The translations under genes were made by a program, and so were the position numbers. The notes below the pieces were generated by a model. It was not told the DNA's origin and made no database searches. It saw nothing but the letters and a program-made list of their open reading frames with translations. From Campylobacteraceae bacterium (GTDB taxonomy: Bacteria; Campylobacterota; Campylobacteria; Campylobacterales; UBA6016), in the NCBI GenBank assembly GCA_022758985.1, contig JAEMQC010000124.1, positions 1-20,706 on the forward strand: a DNA stretch of 20,706 bases, in the 5' to 3' direction. Position 1 is the stretch's first letter; each line of letters opens with the position of its first letter. This document shows, piece by piece, positions 1 to 7,912 of the stretch.

Positions 1-219
1 AGAGTATTGTTATCATTGCAGACTTAGAATACATTATAAATAAAAAATGTCAAATAGTGTTATAAAGTATGCAGTAAAGCAAAATTAGAGAGTGTTACTA
101 TAGTCGCATTCTAAAAACATGGAGCATGTAATATTATGGGTCAATTATAGGCAAATATAGTATTAAAAAATGTAAAAGTTGTAATTAAATTTATAAGAAA
201 AAGCAAATAAGAGAGGAAT
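1..219. other. AT-rich intergenic region downstream of fusA
   Basis: I find no convincing gene, tRNA or repeat array here. The sequence is very AT-rich compared with the genes beside it. It holds one short palindrome, ACATG-GAG-CATGT at 117-129, and several TATAAA/TATTAT-like strings that could be promoter -10 boxes in either direction. None can be tied to a gene inside the window. It most likely separates the end of the fusA transcription unit from an unseen gene to the left. Confidence 0.6.
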
Positions 220-239
220 AAGGCCGCAAAAGCGGCCTT
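220..239 (-). terminator. Hairpin terminator after fusA
   Basis: A perfect 8-bp stem (AAGGCCGC at 220-227 with GCGGCCTT at 232-239) encloses a 4-nt loop. It starts 13 bases past the fusA stop codon. On the minus strand the stem is followed only by a weak T-rich tail (TATTCC). On the plus strand it is followed by TATG. The A and T ends of the stem make it potentially bidirectional. It is probably the end of the ribosomal/RNA polymerase gene block. Confidence 0.65.
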
Positions 240-252
240 TATGTAGCAAAAA

Positions 253-2328
253 TTAAGAAGCGTTTCGTTTTTTAACAATCTCTTCGGTTACGTTTCTAGG
301 AGCCTCTTCATAGTGGTCAAACTCCATAGAGTATGCACCTCTACCTTGAGTCATAGATCTAATATCTGTAGAGTAACCGAACATTTCGGAGAGCGGAACC
401 ATTGCAGTAACGACTTTTACGCCATTTCTCTCGTCCATCTCTTGAATTTGACCCCTTCTTCTATTAAGGTCACCGATAACGTCACCCATATACTCCTCAG
501 GCATTTCGCACTCAACCTTCATGATTGGCTCAAGAAGCGCAATACCGGCTTTTCTTGTACCCTCTTTGAATGCCATAGACGCCGCAAGTTTAAACGCAAG
601 TTCAGAAGAGTCGACATCATGGTAAGAACCGAATGTAAGTGTTACTTTAACATCAACGAACGGATAACCAGCAAGAACGCCGCCCGCAAGAGTTTCTCTA
701 ATACCTTTTTCGACAGCTGGAATAAACTCTCTAGGAATTACGCCGCCTTTAATTGCATCGACGAATTCAAAACCTTTGCCGGCTTCGAGAGGCTCAATTT
801 CAATAACGACGTGGCCGTATTGACCTTTACCGCCTGACTGTTTTGCGTATTTATGCTCAGCTTTAATAGGTCCTTTAACAGTTTCTCTATATGAAACTTG
901 CGGATTACCGACATTAGCTTCAACTTTAAACTCTCTTTTCATCCTATCAACAATAATCTCAAGATGAAGCTCGCCCATACCAGAGATTATAGTCTGTCCT
1001 GTCTCTTCGTCAGAGCTTACTCTAAAGCTTGGATCCTCTTCCGCTAGTTTTTTAAGCGCAAGACCCATTTTCTCTTGGTCAGCTTTTGTTTTTGGCTCAA
1101 CCGCAATAGAGATAACCGGCTCTGGAAATGTCATTCTCTCAAGAATTACCGGATGAGATTCATCGCATAGCGTATCACCGGTTAGTGTATCTTTAAGACC
1201 AACTACGGCGCCGATGTCGCCGGCGTAAAGTTCTTTTACCTCTTCTCTTTTATTGGCGTGCATTTTTAGAAGTCTGCCTACCCTCTCTTTTTTTCCTTTT
1301 GTAGAGTTGAGAACATAACTACCACTTTCTAGTTTACCGGAGTAAATTCTTACAAATGTAAGCTGACCGACAAACGGGTCAGTCATAATTTTGAACGCAA
1401 GAGCGGAGAAGTTTTCATCGGTAGAGTTAACAGTTACTTCTTCTTCAGTTTTTGGATCGATACCTTTTATTTGAGCAACTTCAGTTGGTGATGGTAGGTA
1501 TGTTATAACCGCATCAAGCATTTTTTCGGTTCCCTTATTTTTAAACGAAGAACCGCATAGCATTGGCGTGATGGTCATAGCAAGGCATCCAGCTTTTATA
1601 CCCTTAATAATCTCTTCCTCGGTTAGCTCTTCACCCTCAAGATATTTCATCATAAGTTCTTCATCAGACTCCGCTGCAGCCTCAATCATAGCCTTTCTAT
1701 ACTCAGCCGCTTTTTCTTTAAGCTCTGCAGGTATCTCACCGACAGTAGGTTTTGCGCCGATTTCGCCGCTCCAAGTGTAGGCTTTCATTTCGACAAGGTC
1801 AACGATACCTTGGAAGTTTTCTTCGGCGCCGATTGGTATTTGAAGAGGAACCGGATTAGCTTTTAGCCTTGTTTTTACAGAGTTAATAACATTGTAAAAG
1901 TCGGCGCCAGTTCTATCCATTTTGTTTACATAGATAATTCTTGGAACGCCGTATCTATTTGCCTGTCTCCAAACAGTTTCAGATTGTGGCTGAACTGCGC
2001 CAACAGCACAGAAAACAGCAACAGCGCCGTCAAGAACCCTCATAGACCTTTCAACTTCGATTGTAAAGTCAACGTGCCCCGGAGTGTCGATGATGTTTAT
2101 TTGGATATCTTTCCATTGGCAAGTAGTCGCCGCAGAAGTAATCGTAATACCTCTCTCTTTTTCTTGCTCCATCCAGTCCATGGTAGCGGCGCCATCGTGA
2201 ACCTCACCTATTTTATGGGACATACCGGTATAAAATAGAATTCTCTCTGTTGTAGTAGTTTTTCCGGCATCGATGTGAGCAGCGATACCGATATTTCTAA
2301 TCTTGTCCAATGGGACTGTTCTAGACAT
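253..2328 (-). CDS. fusA: Elongation factor G
   Basis: EF-G is the cytoplasmic GTPase that drives tRNA-mRNA translocation on the ribosome and, with ribosome recycling factor, splits post-termination ribosomes. The 691-residue product has the normal family length. The GTPase motifs are intact: P-loop AHIDAGKT at 17-24, switch I around RGITI at 59-63, DTPGH at 81-85 and NKMD at 135-138. The domain II-V regions follow, including the late HYEEAP segment near the C-terminus. The ATG start is preceded by AAGGAA (2340-2335), a good Shine-Dalgarno sequence. It lies downstream of rpsL and rpsG as in the classical str operon, but tuf is not next to it. A strong terminator and a -10-like box lie between rpsG and fusA, so it may be transcribed partly on its own. 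Confidence 0.98.
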   Translation of the reverse strand: MSRTVPLDKIRNIGIAAHIDAGKTTTTERILFYTGMSHKIGEVHDGAATMDWMEQEKERGITITSAATTCQWKDIQINIIDTPGHVDFTIEVERSMRVLDGAVAVFCAVGAVQPQSETVWRQANRYGVPRIIYVNKMDRTGADFYNVINSVKTRLKANPVPLQIPIGAEENFQGIVDLVEMKAYTWSGEIGAKPTVGEIPAELKEKAAEYRKAMIEAAAESDEELMMKYLEGEELTEEEIIKGIKAGCLAMTITPMLCGSSFKNKGTEKMLDAVITYLPSPTEVAQIKGIDPKTEEEVTVNSTDENFSALAFKIMTDPFVGQLTFVRIYSGKLESGSYVLNSTKGKKERVGRLLKMHANKREEVKELYAGDIGAVVGLKDTLTGDTLCDESHPVILERMTFPEPVISIAVEPKTKADQEKMGLALKKLAEEDPSFRVSSDEETGQTIISGMGELHLEIIVDRMKREFKVEANVGNPQVSYRETVKGPIKAEHKYAKQSGGKGQYGHVVIEIEPLEAGKGFEFVDAIKGGVIPREFIPAVEKGIRETLAGGVLAGYPFVDVKVTLTFGSYHDVDSSELAFKLAASMAFKEGTRKAGIALLEPIMKVECEMPEEYMGDVIGDLNRRRGQIQEMDERNGVKVVTAMVPLSEMFGYSTDIRSMTQGRGAYSMEFDHYEEAPRNVTEEIVKKRNAS

Positions 2329-2367
2329 TTTCAGTTCCTTAAAAGTTGGATTTTTGTGAAGTTGTAA

Positions 2368-2373
2368 AGTATA
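2368..2373 (-). promoter_or_regulatory. Candidate fusA promoter, -10 box TATACT
   Basis: On the minus strand TATACT matches five of six bases of TATAAT. It lies 7 nt after the T-run of the rpsG terminator and about 40 nt before the fusA start. No -35 hexamer is evident, which is normal for vegetative promoters in Campylobacterota, where T-rich upstream sequence replaces it. Position and context are the only support. Confidence 0.45.
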
Positions 2374-2379
2374 TAAACT

Positions 2380-2411
2380 AAAAAAGGCAAGGGCATTACA
2401 CCCTTGCCTTT
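2380..2411 (-). terminator. Terminator between rpsG and fusA
   Basis: An 11-bp perfect stem (AAAGGCAAGGG at 2383-2393 with CCCTTGCCTTT at 2401-2411, 7-nt loop) is followed on the minus strand by a run of six T (2385-2380). It begins about 10 bases past the rpsG stop. This is a textbook intrinsic terminator placed inside what is otherwise the str operon. It may act fully or as an attenuator. Confidence 0.85.
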
Positions 2412-2421
2412 AAAAGTTAGA

Positions 2422-2889
2422 TTACCATCTGTAATGTGAGAAGGCTTTGTTAGCTTCCGCCATTTTGTAAGTATCTTCTTTCTTCTTGAATGAAGCGCCT
2501 TTTTCGTTAGCGGCATCTATGAATTCGCCAGCAAGTCTATTCGCCATGCCTCTTTCATTTCTTTTTCTAGAGTAGTCTATTAGCCATCTAAGAGCCAAAG
2601 ACTGCTGTCTTTTAGGGCTTACCTCTACAGGCACTTGGTATGTGGCGCCGCCAACCCTTCTACTTTTAACCTCAACTTGAGGTCTTACGTTATCCATAGC
2701 CTTTTCAAACACTTCAATCGCTTTTTCGCCAGTTTTTTTCTCTACTATTTGTAGCGCCTCGTAAAAAATCGCTTGAGCTACACTCTTCTTGCCGTCATAC
2801 ATAAGCTTATTAATAAACTTAGTAACAACAATACTGTTATAGATTGGGTCTGGTAAAACTACCCTAACCGGAGCTCGTCTTCTTCTCAT
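2422..2889 (-). CDS. rpsG: 30S ribosomal protein S7
   Basis: S7 is a primary assembly protein of the 30S head. It binds the 3' major domain of 16S rRNA and lines the E-site/mRNA exit region. The 155-residue product is typical for bacteria. It begins with the basic MRRRRAPVR segment and contains the family signature around RRVGGATYQVPVEV, then the helical C-terminus ending AFSHYRW. The ATG has an AAGGAA-type Shine-Dalgarno sequence close upstream. It follows rpsL by 22 bp, so the two are surely cotranscribed. In E. coli S7 represses its own operon, but I see no obvious counterpart of that regulatory structure in this short gap. Confidence 0.97.
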   Translation of the reverse strand: MRRRRAPVRVVLPDPIYNSIVVTKFINKLMYDGKKSVAQAIFYEALQIVEKKTGEKAIEVFEKAMDNVRPQVEVKSRRVGGATYQVPVEVSPKRQQSLALRWLIDYSRKRNERGMANRLAGEFIDAANEKGASFKKKEDTYKMAEANKAFSHYRW

Positions 2890-2911
2890 ACTTTTCCTTT
2901 TTTAAGATTGA

Positions 2912-3316
2912 TTATTTTTTCTTGCCGGCTGCTGCAGCTTGACCGGCTTTTGGTCTTTTTGCGCCGTATTTAGATCTAGAAACAGTTCGTTTTGCAACGC
3001 CAGCCGTATCTAGTGCACCTCTTACGATGTGATACTTAACACCAGGCAAGTCTTTTACCCTACCGCCTCTTACAAGTACGATGGAGTGCTCTTGCAGGTT
3101 GTGGCCTTCACCCGGGATATAGCTTATTACTTCAAATCCGCTCGTAAGTCTAACTTTTGCAACTTTTCTAAGAGCTGAGTTCGGTTTCTTAGGAGTTGTA
3201 GTATAAACTCTCGTGCAAACGCCTCTTCTTTGTGGGCATTCTGCAAGAGCAGGTGATTTAGACTTTACAGTCACCTTCTTTCTCTCTCTTCTAACTAGTT
3301 GATTAATGGTTGGCAC
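2912..3316 (-). CDS. rpsL: 30S ribosomal protein S12 (GTG start)
   Basis: S12 sits at the 30S decoding centre and affects translational accuracy. The 134-residue product contains the conserved TTTPKKPNSALRK segment, with Lys43 and Lys44, and GGRVKDLPGV, with Lys88, Asp89 and Pro91. The sites of classical streptomycin-resistance changes therefore carry the ordinary residues. Asp89 is the residue that RimO methylthiolates in E. coli. The start codon is GTG, chosen because AAGGAA lies 8 nt upstream (3330-3325) and the protein then begins MPTINQLVR as in the family. The protein runs about ten residues past the usual KRPKA end with a low-complexity tail, GQAAAAGKKK. It is the first gene after the rpoC terminator and pairs with rpsG. 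Confidence 0.97.
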   Translation of the reverse strand: MPTINQLVRRERKKVTVKSKSPALAECPQRRGVCTRVYTTTPKKPNSALRKVAKVRLTSGFEVISYIPGEGHNLQEHSIVLVRGGRVKDLPGVKYHIVRGALDTAGVAKRTVSRSKYGAKRPKAGQAAAAGKKK

Positions 3317-3349
3317 TTTTGAAATTCCTTTGCGAAAAAAATTTTGGCG

Positions 3350-3355
3350 ATTTTA
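3350..3355 (-). promoter_or_regulatory. Candidate rpsL-rpsG promoter, -10 box TAAAAT
   Basis: On the minus strand TAAAAT (five of six to TATAAT) is preceded by TTTTTTTG. The predicted start would give a leader of about 25-30 nt containing the rpsL Shine-Dalgarno sequence. The T-rich upstream tract is the same T-run that ends the rpoC terminator. No -35 hexamer is seen. Assignment rests on position. Confidence 0.45.
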
Positions 3356-3356
3356 C

Positions 3357-3394
3357 AAAAAAAGCACTTACAAATCTCTTAAGAGGTTTGTAAG
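3357..3394 (-). terminator. Terminator after rpoC
   Basis: An inverted repeat (CTTACAAATCTC at 3367-3378 with GAGGTTTGTAAG at 3383-3394, TTAA loop, one non-Watson-Crick position) begins 10 bases beyond the rpoC stop. On the minus strand it is followed by TGC and seven T. It should terminate or attenuate transcription between rpoC and rpsL. Confidence 0.8.
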
Positions 3395-3404
3395 TTTAGT
3401 TTTT

Positions 3405-6400
3405 TTAGTCGTGTTCTATTTTTACTTGTATCTTCTCCGATACATATAGACCGGTACCAGCAGGAATCATCCTACCAAGTACGATATTCTCTTTTAGATC
3501 CTCAAGATCATCCATTTTACCTGCTATAGAAGCTTCCGTTAGTACTTTCGTAGTCTCCTGGAATGAAGCTGCGGATATAATACTATCGGAGCTAATAGCA
3601 GCCCTTGTAATACCCAGAAGAACAGGTGTTGCGCTAGCCGATTTGCCGCCGAGTTTTTTAATTCTCTCGTTTTCTATATTGAATCTAGCAAGGCTTACCA
3701 TATCGCCGGAGATGAAGTTTGTATCTCCGCTATCTATGATTTTTACTTGTCTTAGCATCTGGTTAATAACGACTTCAATATGCTTGTCGTTAATAGTAAC
3801 CCCTTGTCTTCGATAAACTTGTTGAACTTCGCTAACGATATATTGCTGAAGCGCTTTTTTGCCCATTATTCTAAATATATCATGGCTCGATACTGTACCA
3901 TCGGTTAGCTTCTCACCCATATGTACGAACTCGCCATCCGAGACAAGAATTTGAGAGCTTGCATCGACAAGATACTCTACAAAATCGCCAAACTCATTAG
4001 TGATGGTGATTTTCTCTTTACCTCTAACGCCTTTTTTAATTGAAACGATACCGTCCATCTCTGCAACAGCCGCAGGGTCTTTTGGTTTTCTTGCTTCAAA
4101 TAGCTCGGAAACTCTCGGAAGACCGCCCGTAATATCCTTAACTTTTGCTACTGCTTTTGGAGTTTTCGCAAGGATATCAGCTACTGCCACCTCTGCGCCC
4201 TCTTGCACGAGAATATCAGTTTTTGCTTCAAGAGAGTATCTGACCAGCTCACCTTTGGCGCCGGCAACAACTATGGCAGGCTTGTAGCCGCTCGGGTAAT
4301 ATTCATTAACAACAAGCCTACTTTGACCGGTTAGTTCGTCAAATTGTTCAGACGCAGTAACGCCCGGTATAATGTCTTCTAGATGAACAACGCCGCCGAC
4401 TTCTGCAATAATCGGATTTGAGTATGGATCCCATTCCGCTATTACTATCTGCTCTGTTTCTGCTGGTTGTGCAATCACCGAGGAGGCCGTAACTTTTTCA
4501 TTGTCTTTTATTTTGATTACGGAGCCTCTTGGAATATAGTGCCTAATCGCCTGTCTATCGTCTTCATCGGCTATTACCGCAAATAGACCTTTCTCAGTTA
4601 CCTCATAATCGTCTTTTATGTCATGATTTCTCTCAAGGTAGTCGCCTTTTAGGAAGTAGTACTTCAAAGTACCCTCTTCCGACGCCTTGATAGTCATAGG
4701 GCAAGGCTGACCGTCCGCAACCATAAGCTCAGCGGCATAAGGAATCCTATTTGGTACATTCCAACCCTCTTTGATGAGCTCAACTATTGAGTCGCCCTCT
4801 TCTACTTTTGAGCCGCTTGGATAAGGCATGTATAGTTTACCTTCTATCTTCCCACCGACACCCGAAAGCTCGTTTGGCTTAGCGATATCTGCCTTTCTAA
4901 CAATATATTTATGAGACTCTGTTGCGCTCTCAACAACAAGAACCGTCTCATCGTGGATAGTCTCTATTTTTAGAGTACCGGAGATAGGCGTTTTGATTTT
5001 AGGTTCAACCAAAAGAACGCTCGCATTTCTTTTGTTTGCAACTATCGTTTTGCCCTCTTTGTTTGTGTATGTATTTAGATTGTAATATCTTACAAAACCT
5101 TCTTTGTGAACGACGATTTCTTTTTCTTCTTGCGTTCTTGACGCCGTACCGCCGACGTGGAATGTTCTTAATGTCAGCTGCGTACCAGGCTCACCGATTG
5201 ATTGAGCGGCTATAATACCGACAGCTTCACCAGGTCTAACAAGTTTGGCTTCTGCTAGGTTTTCACCATAGCATTTTGCGCATATACCTTTCTCAGCCTT
5301 ACACGTAATAGGGCTTTTAATAATAACGGTTTTGATACCAGCATCGGCGATTACATCAGCTTCGCTCTCTCCTATCAGCGTACCCTCGGAGAATAGTATC
5401 TCGTTCGTAATAGGATCGATAACGTCTTCCGCAAGAACCCTGCCTACGATTCTATCCTCAAGACTCTCAATAAGCTCGCCGCCCACCGTAATAGCAGATA
5501 CCTCAACACCTTCGTGAGTACCGCAATCATCGATAGTAACTCTTACGTTTTGGCAAACATCTATCAGCTTTCTTGTCAAATAACCCGCATTCGCCGTTTT
5601 AAGAGCCGTATCCGCAAGACCTTTTCTAGCGCCGTGCGTAGAAATGAAGTACTCAAGAACGTTTAGACCCTCTTTAAAGTTTGACGTAATAGGCGTCTCA
5701 ATAATCGAGCCGTCCGGTTTTGCCATTAGACCCCTCATACCGGCAAGCTGTCTAATCTGTGCAGCAGAACCCCTCGCACCCGAGTCAGCCATCATAAAGA
5801 TAGAGTTAAAGCTTTGTCCGCCAAGGCTGATTTTTTCCATCATCTCTGCGGCAACCTTAGAGTTTGTATCAGTCCAAACGTCGATAATTTTGTTATATCT
5901 CTCTTGCTCTGTTAGAAGACCTTGGGCAAATTGCGCTTGAATATCTTTAACTTTTGTTTTTGCCTCATCAACAAGACCCTCTTTTGTTTCAGGAACAAGC
6001 ATATCCGCCATAGAGATAGATATACCGGCTTTTGTGGAGTGTTTGAAACCTAGATTTTTTAGATTGTCTAGGAATTTGGCGCTATCTTGATAGCCGCCTT
6101 TTTTGAACACCGTATCGACAAGAGTGCCGATGTCTTTTTTCTTTAGCGTCTTATTCCACAGATCTTCGCTTATATAATCAGGCAAAATTGATTTAATAAG
6201 AACTCTACCGACCGTCGTTGTACATACTTTGCCGTCTATTTTTATTCTTATAGGAGCCTGTACGTCGATTGCGTCCATATCCAATGCCAACCTAAGCTCG
6301 TCTATGTTTGCAAATAGTTTGTGTGCGCCTTTTGCAGTCGTTTTTTCTCTAGTCATATAGTAAAGACCAAGAATCATATCTTGCGAAGGTACGGTAACCG

Positions 6401-7895
6401 CTTTACCGGAAGCAGGAAGCAAGATGTTCATTGATGAAAGCATCAATATTTTCGCTTCGGCTATCGCCTCTTGGCTTAGCGGAACGTGAACGGCCATCTG
6501 GTCACCGTCGAAGTCGGCGTTAAATGCCGCACAAACAAGCGGGTGAAGTCTAATTGCTTTACCCTCTATTAGTACCGGGTGGAACGCTTGAATCGACATT
6601 TTGTGTAAAGAAGGTGCACGGTTTAGAAGTACCGGGTAGTTATCGACCACTTCCGCTAGACACTCCCAAACCTCGTTTGTTTGCTGCTCTATCATTCTTT
6701 TTGCAGCTTTTAGCGTAGTCGCATACCCTTTTTCTTCAAGCTTTGCAAGAAGGTGCGGTTTGAATAGCTCAAGAGCCATTTTTTTAGGAAGACCGCACTG
6801 ATCCATTCTAAGATCAGGACCGACAACGATAACCGAACGACCGGAGAAGTCGACCCTTTTACCGAGAAGGTTTTGTCTAAACCTACCTTGCTTACCTTTA
6901 ATGATTTCTGATAGCGATTTTAGAGGTCTTTTGTTTGCACCTTTTACCGCATTTGCTCTTCTGCCGTTATCAAATAGCGCATCAACCGCTTCTTGAAGCA
7001 TTCTCTTTTCGTTTCTGATAATGATTTGAGGAGCATCAAGCTCAAGAAGTCTTTTTAGCCTTGTGTTTCTGTTAATAACTCTTCTATACAGGTCGTTTAG
7101 GTCAGATGACGCAAACTTACCGCCGTCAAGCGCCACAAGCGGTCTAAGATCAGGCGGAAGAACCGGTACGTAATCCAAAATCATCCACTCAGGTCTATTG
7201 TCAGAGTTCAAAAACGCCTCGACTACCTTTAGAGTTTTAACAAGAGTCTTTTTCTTGGCTTCAGAGTTTGTATTTTTAATCTCTTCCTTAAGATTTACAA
7301 ACATCTCGGCAAGGTCAAGCTCGCTTAGTAGTTTTTTAACCGCACTTGCGCCCATCTCAGCCACAAAACCGTCGTATTGATAGATGCTCTCTAATTGTCT
7401 ATACTCTTCTTCTGTGAGTATGTCGTATTTTTTTACAGGGGCGCTCCCTGGCTCACATACGATGTATGCCTCATAATAAAGTACTCTCTCTAGGTCTTTC
7501 ATTTTTATACCAAGGATTGTACCTATTCTGCTCGGCAGAGAGTTGACAAACCAAATATGCGCAACAGGAGTACAAAGAGCGATGTGACCCATTCTTTGAC
7601 GTCTTACTTTTGAGCTTGTAACTTCAACGCCACACTTTTCGCACGTTACGCCTTGATATCTCATCTTTTTATATTTGCCGCAAATACACTCATAATCTCT
7701 TACGGGACCGAATATCTTTGCGCAAAAAAGGCCGTCTCTTTCCGGTTTTAGAGTTCTATAATTGATAGTCTCTGGTTTTTTAACTTCACCGTAACTCCAA
7801 GAGAGAATCTTCTCTGGGCTCGCTATCATCATTTGTAGTGCGCTAAAATCTCTCGGTCTATTCCCGGAGTTAAGATCTAGTTCGATTAATGACAT
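3405..7895 (-). CDS. rpoC: DNA-directed RNA polymerase subunit beta'
   Basis: The beta' subunit forms half of the RNA polymerase active-site cleft and the clamp that contacts DNA and sigma. The product has 1496 residues, longer than the roughly 1400 of E. coli, suggesting lineage-specific insertion. Visible landmarks are the N-terminal zinc site (Cys70, Cys72, Cys85, Cys88), the catalytic magnesium loop NADFDGDQM at 459-467 with Asp461, Asp463 and Asp465, the bridge-helix region around 741-777, and the second zinc site (Cys791, Cys865, Cys872, Cys875). Start: ATG with AGAGGAA just upstream. It follows rpoB with only 17 bp between them. The two are separate genes, unlike the fused rpoBC of Helicobacter and Wolinella. 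A terminator follows. Confidence 0.98.
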   Translation of the reverse strand: MSLIELDLNSGNRPRDFSALQMMIASPEKILSWSYGEVKKPETINYRTLKPERDGLFCAKIFGPVRDYECICGKYKKMRYQGVTCEKCGVEVTSSKVRRQRMGHIALCTPVAHIWFVNSLPSRIGTILGIKMKDLERVLYYEAYIVCEPGSAPVKKYDILTEEEYRQLESIYQYDGFVAEMGASAVKKLLSELDLAEMFVNLKEEIKNTNSEAKKKTLVKTLKVVEAFLNSDNRPEWMILDYVPVLPPDLRPLVALDGGKFASSDLNDLYRRVINRNTRLKRLLELDAPQIIIRNEKRMLQEAVDALFDNGRRANAVKGANKRPLKSLSEIIKGKQGRFRQNLLGKRVDFSGRSVIVVGPDLRMDQCGLPKKMALELFKPHLLAKLEEKGYATTLKAAKRMIEQQTNEVWECLAEVVDNYPVLLNRAPSLHKMSIQAFHPVLIEGKAIRLHPLVCAAFNADFDGDQMAVHVPLSQEAIAEAKILMLSSMNILLPASGKAVTVPSQDMILGLYYMTREKTTAKGAHKLFANIDELRLALDMDAIDVQAPIRIKIDGKVCTTTVGRVLIKSILPDYISEDLWNKTLKKKDIGTLVDTVFKKGGYQDSAKFLDNLKNLGFKHSTKAGISISMADMLVPETKEGLVDEAKTKVKDIQAQFAQGLLTEQERYNKIIDVWTDTNSKVAAEMMEKISLGGQSFNSIFMMADSGARGSAAQIRQLAGMRGLMAKPDGSIIETPITSNFKEGLNVLEYFISTHGARKGLADTALKTANAGYLTRKLIDVCQNVRVTIDDCGTHEGVEVSAITVGGELIESLEDRIVGRVLAEDVIDPITNEILFSEGTLIGESEADVIADAGIKTVIIKSPITCKAEKGICAKCYGENLAEAKLVRPGEAVGIIAAQSIGEPGTQLTLRTFHVGGTASRTQEEKEIVVHKEGFVRYYNLNTYTNKEGKTIVANKRNASVLLVEPKIKTPISGTLKIETIHDETVLVVESATESHKYIVRKADIAKPNELSGVGGKIEGKLYMPYPSGSKVEEGDSIVELIKEGWNVPNRIPYAAELMVADGQPCPMTIKASEEGTLKYYFLKGDYLERNHDIKDDYEVTEKGLFAVIADEDDRQAIRHYIPRGSVIKIKDNEKVTASSVIAQPAETEQIVIAEWDPYSNPIIAEVGGVVHLEDIIPGVTASEQFDELTGQSRLVVNEYYPSGYKPAIVVAGAKGELVRYSLEAKTDILVQEGAEVAVADILAKTPKAVAKVKDITGGLPRVSELFEARKPKDPAAVAEMDGIVSIKKGVRGKEKITITNEFGDFVEYLVDASSQILVSDGEFVHMGEKLTDGTVSSHDIFRIMGKKALQQYIVSEVQQVYRRQGVTINDKHIEVVINQMLRQVKIIDSGDTNFISGDMVSLARFNIENERIKKLGGKSASATPVLLGITRAAISSDSIISAASFQETTKVLTEASIAGKMDDLEDLKENIVLGRMIPAGTGLYVSEKIQVKIEHD

Positions 7896-7912
7896 CTTAA
7901 TTCCTCTTTTGC

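Noticed and set aside
1..219. Small gene or promoter downstream of fusA
   Set aside because: No frame with a start, ribosome site and sensible protein was seen, and -10-like strings are expected by chance in such AT-rich DNA.
313..2238. Several plus-strand open frames of 70-174 codons opposite fusA
   Set aside because: They lie antisense to a certain gene, lack ribosome sites and resemble no family; they follow from the codon bias of fusA.
2331..2516. Minus-strand open frame of 61 codons overlapping the end of rpsG
   Set aside because: It lies out of frame over the rpsG 3' end and the terminator; a chance frame.
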